Shown one piece after another: positions 1-5,383 of a DNA stretch of 6,749 nucleotides. The notes beneath the pieces were generated by a model. The model had not been told where the DNA came from, did not search any database, and saw only the letters and a program-made list of their open reading frames with translations. Origin of the DNA: an uncultured Flavobacteriales bacterium (GTDB lineage: Bacteria; Bacteroidota; Bacteroidia; Flavobacteriales; BACL11); assembly GCA_913052655.1 (NCBI GenBank), contig CAJXFN010000074.1:1-6749 (forward strand), in the 5' to 3' direction. Both the position numbers and the translations under genes were made by a program. Position 1 is the first letter of the stretch, and each line of letters opens with the position of its first letter.

Positions 1-463
1 CAGTAGTCATTCTCGAGGTAATATCTCCTCTTCTTTTTTCAGTAAAAAAACCAATAGGTAAAGTGATAACCTTTTTGTGTAGATTACTTCTCAAATCATG
101 TACTACGCCATTTCGTATTGGTGTTAGAAAATATAATGAAAGGTATCTAAATAGATTTCTAAGGAAGAATGTTATAAGAATAAGGACACAAATAAAGAAT
201 AATGCGTCTTCTTTTTCCCCAGAGAGAATAATGGTATTTATTTCATAATAAAAATTATCTTTTAATGATTCTGGTGTTAAATAAAATCCCTCAGGTTTTA
301 TATTATCTACTTCTATGGTTCCAAAAAGTAATCCTAAAAAAGGAATTACCATGGTCAGTGATACCAAAGAAAAAAGAACGGTAAGAATATTAAAAACTAC
401 ATTTAAAATAATATATATATAATAAGGTTTAGCGTATTTTAATATTCTAAAAAAATCTTTCAT
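1..463 (-). CDS. ABC exporter, fused permease/ATPase (MsbA-like), N-terminal part only
   Basis: The minus strand is open without a stop from an ATG at 461-463 to the window edge, giving 154 codons beginning MKDFFRILKYAKPYYIYIIL. Two strongly hydrophobic stretches, about residues 14-48 and 90-112, fit the first two helices of a type IV ABC exporter transmembrane domain. Near the edge, the sequence PIGFFTEKRRGDITSRMT (about residues 135-152) matches the coupling-helix region typical of these exporters (FF..kr.GDi.sRm). The ATPase domain lies beyond the window; family members are about 600 residues. MsbA-like exporters move lipids or hydrophobic compounds across the inner membrane, but the substrate cannot be read from this fragment. 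The ATG is preceded after 5 bases by an exact TAnnTTTG element, which supports this start. The gene is divergent from rbfA. Family assignment is firm; the MsbA label is only by resemblance. Confidence 0.85.
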   Translation of the reverse strand, partial: MKDFFRILKYAKPYYIYIILNVVFNILTVLFSLVSLTMVIPFLGLLFGTIEVDNIKPEGFYLTPESLKDNFYYEINTIILSGEKEDALFFICVLILITFFLRNLFRYLSLYFLTPIRNGVVHDLRSNLHKKVITLPIGFFTEKRRGDITSRMTT

Positions 464-468
464 CACTG

Positions 469-476
469 CAAATGTA
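469..476 (-). promoter_or_regulatory. Bacteroidota -7 promoter element for the ABC exporter gene
   Basis: The minus strand reads TACATTTG, an exact match to the Bacteroidota -7 consensus TAnnTTTG. It ends 5 bases before the ATG at 463, so transcription would begin at or within a few bases of the start codon. No clear TTG at -33 is visible at the expected distance, so the call rests on the -7 element and its position in the divergent gap. Confidence 0.6.
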
Positions 477-497
477 ACGATAAGAAAATAGAAAAGT

Positions 498-505
498 TAT
501 CTTTG
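498..505 (+). promoter_or_regulatory. Bacteroidota -7 promoter element for rbfA
   Basis: The plus strand reads TATCTTTG, an exact match to TAnnTTTG, and ends 4 bases before the rbfA ATG at 510. Transcription is therefore expected to start on or next to the start codon, giving a leaderless or nearly leaderless mRNA for rbfA and the downstream permease. No good TTG at -33 is seen. The element sits back to back with the one for the ABC exporter in the same 46-base gap. Confidence 0.62.
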
Positions 506-509
506 CGGT

Positions 510-848
510 ATGGAAACTACAAGACAAAAAAAGATATCTAAACTTTTACAGAAAGAGTTATCATTAATTTTTCAGAAAGAAACTCATCAATATTTAGGGA
601 ATATTTTAGTTACCGTAACAGCAGTAAGAATCTCTACAGATTTATCTGTGGCAAAAGTATTTTTAAGTTTTTTTCCAGTAGACAGTCCAGCCAAAGCTCT
701 TGTTGTTTTAAATGAAAATAAAAAGTTTTTTAGAACTTTACTAGCAAAGACTTGTAGACATCAGTTAAGAATTGTGCCAGAGTTAATATTTTATATAGAT
801 GATTCTGCAGAATATGCAGAAGAAATTGATAGATTATTAAAGCAATAA
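510..848 (+). CDS. rbfA: 30S ribosome-binding factor RbfA
   Basis: RbfA is a small cytoplasmic KH-fold protein that binds immature 30S subunits and helps complete 16S rRNA 5'-end maturation, notably at low temperature. The 112-residue product has the usual pattern: a basic N-terminal helix (METTRQKKISKLLQKELSLI), a central strand with VRISTDLSVAKVFLSFFP (about residues 39-56), the RHQLRIVPELIFYIDDS segment (about 83-99) and the closing EEIDRLL helix. Length is normal to slightly short (about 115-135 is common). The ATG at 510 is chosen because it gives the conserved METTRQ start and lies just after a TAnnTTTG element; there is no Shine-Dalgarno sequence. It is followed after 9 bases by a LolC/LolE-like permease, almost certainly co-transcribed. 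As I recall, rbfA next to this permease is a common arrangement in Flavobacteriia. Confidence 0.93.
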   Translation: METTRQKKISKLLQKELSLIFQKETHQYLGNILVTVTAVRISTDLSVAKVFLSFFPVDSPAKALVVLNENKKFFRTLLAKTCRHQLRIVPELIFYIDDSAEYAEEIDRLLKQ

Positions 849-857
849 ACACAATCA

Positions 858-2072
858 ATGAATTTTCCTTTTTTTATAGCTAAGCGATATAACTTTTCTT
901 CTAATAAAAAGAATATCGTTAATATAATCTCTTATATTTCATCATTAGGAGTAGCAATAGGAACGGCTGCTTTAGTTATTGTATTATCTGTTTTTAATGG
1001 TTTTGAACAGATAGTACTCGACATGTATAATTCTTTTGATCCTCATATAAAAGTATCTTCTTCCCAGGGTAAAACATTCATAATAAATGATATTGAGCAA
1101 AAAATTTTAGATATAGAAGAAATTGAGAATTTTTCTTTTACTCTTACTGAAAGAGTACTTATGGAACACAATAACAATGAGTTAATAGTGGAACTTAAAG
1201 GAGTAGATGATTCTTTTGATGAGATTGTTAAAATAGATAGTTTGTTAAAATTAGGAGATTATTTTTATGATTCATTATATAAAAAATCTGATGTCCTAGT
1301 GTTAGGAGCTGGAGTAAAGTATAATCTCTCAGTAGATTTAAATAATATATTCAGTAAAATAGTTGTAACAGTTCCAGATAAAAAATCAAAATATATTAGA
1401 GATAGTTCGGATATTGAGAAGGGAGTTTTTACACCAATAGGAATGTTTTCAATACAGTCAGAATACGATAGTAAATATTCTATTTCACCAATTAATAGAG
1501 TTCAGAAATTATTAGACAGAGACGGTGAAGCATCCTCTTTGGAGATTTTATTGAAAAATGAAAAGGAAATGGATGAATTTAAAATTAAATTACAACAAAT
1601 ATTAGGAGAGGGTTTTATAATAAAAACAAGAATAGAACAACATCAATTTTTATATAAGTTATTAAACTCGGAAAAGTTAGCAGTATTTATAATTCTTACT
1701 TTCATATTAATTATTGCAAGTTTTAATATAATTAGTTCATTAAGCATGTTGATGATTGAGAAAAAAAATGATATTTCTACTTTTTGGAAACTAGGAACTC
1801 CTATAAAACAAATCAGAGGTGTATTTTTTATTAAAGGCTTTCTTGGAGTATTGATTGGAAGTTTAATAGGGATATTTTTAGGAGTCTTATTCTCCTTATT
1901 ACAACAATATTTCGGATTTATTTCTATGGAAGGAAATTTTGTGGTGAATTCTTACCCTATAAAATTAGATTTGATAGATGTTATTATTGTGGAGTTAATA
2001 GTAATAATAATAGGATTAATAGCGTCTTATTATCCCTCTAAAGTTTTGACAGATAGATTTATAAGGTCCTAA
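858..2072 (+). CDS. LolC/LolE-like ABC transporter permease (FtsX/MacB family)
   Basis: This is the inner-membrane subunit of a predicted lipoprotein-releasing ABC system, which extracts outer-membrane-destined lipoproteins from the inner membrane for carriage across the periplasm. The 404-residue protein has the LolC/LolE layout. The N terminus (FFIAKRYNFSSNKKN) is followed by helix 1 at about 25-47 containing GVAIGTAALVIVLSVFNGFE. A long periplasmic domain spans about 48-270. Three helices follow at about 274-300, 323-350 and 372-394, the FtsX domain. Length matches the family (about 400-415). No LolD-type ATPase or second permease lies beside it, so it probably acts as a homodimer with an ATPase encoded elsewhere. 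It sits 9 bases behind rbfA and its stop codon interlocks with that of dusB. LolC, LolE and single-permease LolF-like variants cannot be told apart here, so no symbol is given. Confidence 0.86.
   Translation: MNFPFFIAKRYNFSSNKKNIVNIISYISSLGVAIGTAALVIVLSVFNGFEQIVLDMYNSFDPHIKVSSSQGKTFIINDIEQKILDIEEIENFSFTLTERVLMEHNNNELIVELKGVDDSFDEIVKIDSLLKLGDYFYDSLYKKSDVLVLGAGVKYNLSVDLNNIFSKIVVTVPDKKSKYIRDSSDIEKGVFTPIGMFSIQSEYDSKYSISPINRVQKLLDRDGEASSLEILLKNEKEMDEFKIKLQQILGEGFIIKTRIEQHQFLYKLLNSEKLAVFIILTFILIIASFNIISSLSMLMIEKKNDISTFWKLGTPIKQIRGVFFIKGFLGVLIGSLIGIFLGVLFSLLQQYFGFISMEGNFVVNSYPIKLDLIDVIIVELIVIIIGLIASYYPSKVLTDRFIRS
2069..2072. other. Interlocked stop codons of the convergent permease and dusB genes
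   Basis: The four bases CTAA hold the permease TAA on the plus strand (2070-2072) and the dusB TAG on the minus strand (2069-2071). There is no intergenic room for a terminator, and I see no hairpin with a T-run here, so the two transcripts should overlap at their 3' ends. Confidence 0.9.
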
Positions 2073-3061
2073 AATTGATAATCTTTAAACTTTATTGCGA
2101 CTTCATCTAAAGTGTCATTTATCTCATTTGGTGAATCAGAGGTTACCATTTTTATTCTATAAGGTTTAAAATCAATGATTCCTTTAAAATAATTGGTATA
2201 ATGACGTTTCATCTCTGCAATTCCCAAAATGTTTCCCTTCCACTCAATTGAGTGTTTGAGGTGTTGTTTACAAGCCTCTACTCTTTCAGTCATATTTGGC
2301 TTGTCTAGATAGTTTCCAGTTTTTAAGAAGTGTTTGATTTCATTAAAAATCCAAGGGTTACCTATAGAGGCTCTACCTATCATAGCTCCATCTAATCCAA
2401 AATCATCTCTCATTAGTTTTGCTTTTGCAGGTGAATCAACATCACCATTGCCAAAAACGGGTATATTCATTCTAGGGTTATCTTTAACCGCTTTAATAAG
2501 TGTCCAATCTGCATTACCTTTATACATTTGTTTTCTAGTTCTCCCATGTATAGATATAGCTTTTATTCCAACATCTTGTAACCGTTCTGCGACTTCTACT
2601 ATATATTTTGTGTTTTCATCCCATCCTAATCGGGTTTTTACAGTTACAGGAAGTTTTGTAGAATTTACAATTTGTTTAGTCATTTCTACCATTTTTGGAA
2701 TATCTCTCAAAATTCCTGCTCCCGCACCTTTGTTTGCAACTTTTTTTACGGGGCATCCATAATTTATATCAATAATTTCTGGATTTGCTCTTTCACAAAT
2801 TCTGGTAGCTTCCATCATGCTTTCAATATTATTACCAAAAATCTGAATACCGATAGGTCTTTCAAAATCATAAATATCTAACTTTTGAGTGCTTTTTTCA
2901 GCGTCCCTAATTAAACCTTCTGAAGAGATGAATTCTGTAAACATTAAATCTGCACCATGTTTCTTGCAAAGTGCACGAAATGGAGGGTCACTAACATCTT
3001 CCATTGGAGCTAGCAAAAGGGGGAAGTCACCTAAATCTATATTTCCTATTTTTACAGACAT
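2069..3061 (-). CDS. dusB: tRNA-dihydrouridine synthase DusB
   Basis: This FMN-dependent cytoplasmic enzyme reduces uridines in the tRNA D-loop to dihydrouridine using NADPH. The 330-residue protein is full length. In order it shows an N-terminal FMN-barrel strand LLLAPMEDVSDPPFR (16-29), the catalytic cysteine motif DINYGCPVKKV with C103, VKTRLGWD (141-148), IHGRTRKQMYKG (171-182) with the conserved histidine H172, and the phosphate-binding GNGDV (204-208) and GRASIGNPW (229-237). A C-terminal helical tRNA-binding domain contains MKRHYTNYFKG (284-294). The KKVxxKGAG segment after the cysteine favours DusB over DusA or DusC. The ATG at 3061 gives the conserved start, and an exact TAnnTTTG element ends 7 bases upstream. 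The gene is divergent from the CPBP gene, and its 3' end overlaps the convergent permease by 4 bases. Confidence 0.95.
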   Translation of the reverse strand: MSVKIGNIDLGDFPLLLAPMEDVSDPPFRALCKKHGADLMFTEFISSEGLIRDAEKSTQKLDIYDFERPIGIQIFGNNIESMMEATRICERANPEIIDINYGCPVKKVANKGAGAGILRDIPKMVEMTKQIVNSTKLPVTVKTRLGWDENTKYIVEVAERLQDVGIKAISIHGRTRKQMYKGNADWTLIKAVKDNPRMNIPVFGNGDVDSPAKAKLMRDDFGLDGAMIGRASIGNPWIFNEIKHFLKTGNYLDKPNMTERVEACKQHLKHSIEWKGNILGIAEMKRHYTNYFKGIIDFKPYRIKMVTSDSPNEINDTLDEVAIKFKDYQF

Positions 3062-3068
3062 ATTTTTA
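3061..3068 (+). promoter_or_regulatory. Possible weak -7 element for the CPBP gene
   Basis: The plus strand reads TATTTTTA, matching five of the six fixed positions of TAnnTTTG (final G replaced by A). It lies 17 bases before the CPBP ATG and abuts the dusB promoter element on the other strand. In so A+T-rich a spacer, a one-mismatch hit could be chance. No -33 TTG is seen. Confidence 0.25.
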
Positions 3069-3076
3069 CAAAAATA
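3069..3076 (-). promoter_or_regulatory. Bacteroidota -7 promoter element for dusB
   Basis: The minus strand reads TATTTTTG, an exact match to TAnnTTTG, ending 7 bases before the dusB ATG at 3061. The predicted transcription start is at or only a couple of bases before the ATG. No -33 TTG is found at normal spacing, so confidence rests on the exact element in a 24-base divergent spacer. Confidence 0.55.
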
Positions 3077-3085
3077 ATAAAGCTT

Positions 3086-3982
3086 ATGAACCTTAAAGGA
3101 ATCTTACAAGATAAATCTGAATCTGCAAAATTATGGTATTTTGTAATGATTGTATTTATATCTTCATTTATAGGAATTGTATTTTCTAGTATCATTTTTC
3201 CAATCGAAATAGACATATTGTTAGAGGAAAATAAAAATAATTTAAAGATTTCTCAACTTATTGCTTCAGTTTTTATTTTTATTATCCCATGTATACTATT
3301 TTCTTATTTTTCAAATAAGGTATCTTTTAATGTTTTTGGATTTAAGAGTGTATTAAAAAGACAAAATATTCTATTAATTTTATTTATGATAATATTTATA
3401 CAGCCATTTGTAGTCTTTTGTATGCAGTTAAACACTAGTTTCTTAAATTCTGTTTCAGAATATATTCCTGTAATTTATAATCAAATGGAATTAATGGAAG
3501 ATAAAGCAGCAGAGTTAACAACTTTCTTTTTAAGTATGAATTCTATTTGGGAACTACTATTTAATTTATTTCTTATTGCCTTAATTCCCTCTATTGGAGA
3601 GGAGTTGTTTTTTAGAGGAGTAATACAGAAAAAATTAGGGAATATTTTAAAATCTACACATTTTGCGGTTATTCTAACAGCTTTTATTTTTTCAGCTATA
3701 CACCTGCAGTTTTTTGGGTTCTTACCACGATTTGTGTTAGGTATTATATTGGGATATTTATTTTTTTATTCCAGAAATTTATGGACCTCAATACTAGCTC
3801 ATTTTATTAATAATGCAATGGGAGTATTGCTCATGTATTCTCCATTTTCAGAAAATTTAAACACAGATATAACAAATTTAGATAATACTGAAGTAAGTTT
3901 CTTTCAGGCTTTTTTCAGTGTTTCAGTAGTACTATTATTTTTCTATTTATATAAAAAGATGAATATTCAAAAATCTGATTAG
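3086..3982 (+). CDS. CPBP (Abi/Rce1-like) family intramembrane endopeptidase
   Basis: The product is a 298-residue polytopic membrane protein with about eight hydrophobic segments, including 17-39, 57-75, 94-114, 155-170, 192-208, 212-230 and 272-288. It carries the full CPBP signature: EE-x3-R as GEELFFRGV (E172, E173, R177), FxxxH as FSAIH (F202, H206), and a third motif HFINN (H239, N243). These residues form the active site of Rce1-type glutamate-dependent intramembrane proteases, so an active enzyme is plausible. Bacterial members have varied roles (CAAX-like processing, bacteriocin self-immunity, envelope maintenance), and nothing in the sequence or context identifies a substrate. It starts 24 bases from the divergent dusB with no Shine-Dalgarno sequence, only an A-rich stretch. 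Its TAG stop interlocks with the stop of the convergent exbD-like gene. Confidence 0.87.
   Translation: MNLKGILQDKSESAKLWYFVMIVFISSFIGIVFSSIIFPIEIDILLEENKNNLKISQLIASVFIFIIPCILFSYFSNKVSFNVFGFKSVLKRQNILLILFMIIFIQPFVVFCMQLNTSFLNSVSEYIPVIYNQMELMEDKAAELTTFFLSMNSIWELLFNLFLIALIPSIGEELFFRGVIQKKLGNILKSTHFAVILTAFIFSAIHLQFFGFLPRFVLGIILGYLFFYSRNLWTSILAHFINNAMGVLLMYSPFSENLNTDITNLDNTEVSFFQAFFSVSVVLLFFYLYKKMNIQKSD
3979..3982. other. Interlocked stop codons of the convergent CPBP and exbD genes
   Basis: The four bases TTAG hold the CPBP TAG on the plus strand (3980-3982) and the exbD-like TAA on the minus strand (3979-3981). This is the mirror image of the arrangement at 2069-2072. No terminator hairpin is visible around it. 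Confidence 0.9.
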
Positions 3983-4461
3983 TTTGTTTCTTTAGATTTT
4001 TTTGTAGAATAGTTAATTTTAAGAGCATTAACTTTTCTTAATTCTGTTTTTACATCAGTTACAATCCCCATTGTGACATCAGTGTCAGCTTTAATAGAAG
4101 TGGTCATGTAAGGAATTTCATCTTCATCTTTTGATAGTCTTTCCGCATTAATAAAGTTTTGAATTTCGCCAACTTCTTTTCTACTAAAAGTAACATCATT
4201 TAGTTGAATTCTAGCCTTTGTGCCAAAAGTTGCTTGTTGAGACTGTGTAGGTGATCCGATATATATATAACTTACTAAAGATTTTTTTTCCATTTTTTTT
4301 ACTTCAGTAGCTTCTGGGGGTTTTACTTCAACCTTTAGCGTAGTTTCTCTCATTACAGTTGTAACCATAAAAAAGAAAAGTAACATAAATACAATATCAG
4401 GTAAAGACGCAGTAGATATTGCTGGCATAGATTTCCCTCCTCCTTTTTTGAATTTACTCAT
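3979..4461 (-). CDS. ExbD/TolR-family motor subunit, second copy
   Basis: This is a single-pass inner-membrane protein that pairs with an ExbB/TolQ pentamer to convert the proton gradient into force on a periplasmic partner. The 160-residue product has a basic cytoplasmic N terminus (MSKFKKGGGKSMP), one transmembrane helix at about 20-37 and a periplasmic domain. The helix carries the essential proton-binding aspartate, D22 in SLPDIVFMLLFFFMVTT. The domain ends with the usual IKADTDVTMGIVTDVKTELR (about 123-142). It is the last gene of a four-gene operon, 4 bases behind the other exbD-like gene, and it is clearly divergent from that one outside the helix. Both share an IGSPT motif (here 68-72). 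The TonB-system subunit ExbD and the Tol-system subunit TolR cannot be separated from this sequence alone, so no symbol is assigned. Confidence 0.9.
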   Translation of the reverse strand: MSKFKKGGGKSMPAISTASLPDIVFMLLFFFMVTTVMRETTLKVEVKPPEATEVKKMEKKSLVSYIYIGSPTQSQQATFGTKARIQLNDVTFSRKEVGEIQNFINAERLSKDEDEIPYMTTSIKADTDVTMGIVTDVKTELRKVNALKINYSTKKSKETN

Positions 4462-4465
4462 AGTT

Positions 4466-5032
4466 TTAGTTTGCTTTTGTTTCCGCTTCTGAAACTTTCA
4501 TGGGATAATATTTCTTTACTGTCTTCTGTTCTTCTGGGTCTAATTTGTCAAAATCTTTTCCATAATCGTTATTTGATTTCTCATTTCTTAGTTCATTATA
4601 GGCTTTAGTAAGCTCATTCTGTACTTGAATATACATGTTATATGAGGTTCCTTCTTGGTTTTGTAAAGATACAACAGCTTTTTCAGGGCTTTCTGAAGAA
4701 TTATCTTTTTTACCATTATTACTAACAAATGCTTTTACATCTTCTTTTAATGATTCATTAATAATACCATTTCCATCTATTTCAATATTGTTAGTAGGGG
4801 ATCCAATTCCCGCTAATACTTTATTATTCTTATTAATTAAAACTACAAATATATTTCGTTTGTGAATTTCTGGAGTTTCAATATTTTCCTCTGGCATAGG
4901 TGGTAATTTCCTAGAAATTCCAGAATCTACATCCATAGTAGTTGTAACTAAAAAGAAAATAAGTAATAAGAATGCAATGTCGGCCATTGATCCAGCATTT
5001 ATTTCAGGTAAACCTCTTCTTTTACTAGCCAT
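4466..5032 (-). CDS. ExbD/TolR-family motor subunit, first copy
   Basis: This is the first of two adjacent ExbD-like subunits. The 188-residue product has a basic N terminus (MASKRRGLPEINAGS), a helix at about 17-33 with the proton-carrying aspartate D18 (SMADIAFLLLIFFLVTT), and a periplasmic domain. It differs from its neighbour by a proline-rich stretch after the helix (RKLPPMPEEN, 41-50), a low-complexity N/K/S/E-rich insert at about 104-117, and a longer C terminus. That C terminus includes the NELTKAYNELRN helix (139-150) and a YYPMKVSEAE end (175-184). An IGSPT motif at 76-80 is shared with the second copy. It begins 2 bases after the stop of the small membrane protein and ends 4 bases before the second copy, so translation is probably coupled. 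The two-ExbD arrangement is known from flavobacterial TonB-energising clusters. The partner (TonB or Tol) is not in the window. Confidence 0.9.
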   Translation of the reverse strand: MASKRRGLPEINAGSMADIAFLLLIFFLVTTTMDVDSGISRKLPPMPEENIETPEIHKRNIFVVLINKNNKVLAGIGSPTNNIEIDGNGIINESLKEDVKAFVSNNGKKDNSSESPEKAVVSLQNQEGTSYNMYIQVQNELTKAYNELRNEKSNNDYGKDFDKLDPEEQKTVKKYYPMKVSEAETKAN

Positions 5033-5034
5033 TT

Positions 5035-5379
5035 TTACTTGCTAAATTTCTTTGAAAATTCAGTAAAAACAATAGAAACAACCGCTATAGTTGAAAGAAT
5101 GTAGAAAGACCATAATCCCATTCCTACCATATTAGAGGTTGCTTCACTTATATCATACTTCTGATATGTAGGTAGAACTTCATCTGATGCTAATACAAAG
5201 TATGATAGTAAAAGTACTAAAGATAATCCTCCTAGTGTAATAAGAGTCTTTTTAGCAGCTTTATTATTAGTGACCATATGTTTTACTGAGAAAGCGAGAA
5301 TAACTAAAGTTGCTACAGCTAACATGATTATTGTTAACCAGTAAAAAATATCTAAGTTGTTTTCAATAAAAGATCCCAT
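5035..5379 (-). CDS. Small three-helix membrane protein in the exbB-exbD operon, function unknown
   Basis: I do not recognise a named family for this 114-residue protein. It has three hydrophobic segments, at about 11-31, 45-64 and 85-106. The loop between the first two is basic (K33, H34, K40, K43, K44) and the C terminus is basic (KKFSK), while the 65-83 loop is acidic and tyrosine-bearing (ASDEVLPTYQKYDISEA). By the positive-inside rule this predicts N terminus outside, C terminus inside, and the acidic loop in the periplasm. It lies 4 bases after the exbB-like stop and 2 bases before the first exbD-like start, so it must be co-expressed with the motor. It is too small for, and lacks, the ExbB channel motifs, and has no ExbD aspartate helix. 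As I recall, a small membrane protein at this place recurs in Bacteroidota. An accessory or assembly role in the motor is inference. Confidence 0.8.
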   Translation of the reverse strand: MGSFIENNLDIFYWLTIIMLAVATLVILAFSVKHMVTNNKAAKKTLITLGGLSLVLLLSYFVLASDEVLPTYQKYDISEATSNMVGMGLWSFYILSTIAVVSIVFTEFSKKFSK

Positions 5380-5383
5380 ATAA

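Noticed and set aside
63..248. Plus-strand open frame of 61 codons
   Set aside because: It is antisense to the ABC exporter fragment, whose minus-strand translation is convincing; the plus-strand product resembles nothing and has no promoter element.
411..421. Alternating AT run (simple repeat)
   Set aside because: It encodes Tyr/Ile residues in a transmembrane helix of the ABC exporter and is explained by A+T-rich codon choice.
2334..3077. Three plus-strand open frames (142, 69 and 62 codons) inside dusB
   Set aside because: They are antisense shadows of a full-length, motif-complete dusB and have no recognisable protein features or initiation signals.
3086..3982. CPBP gene as part of a phage-defence or bacteriocin-immunity island
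   Set aside because: Its neighbours are core housekeeping genes with tight, interlocked spacing, and there is no compositional break or mobile-element signal.
4635..4865. Plus-strand open frame of 76 codons inside the first exbD-like gene
   Set aside because: It is antisense to a well-supported gene, and its hydrophobic composition is what antisense of a charged low-complexity region would give.
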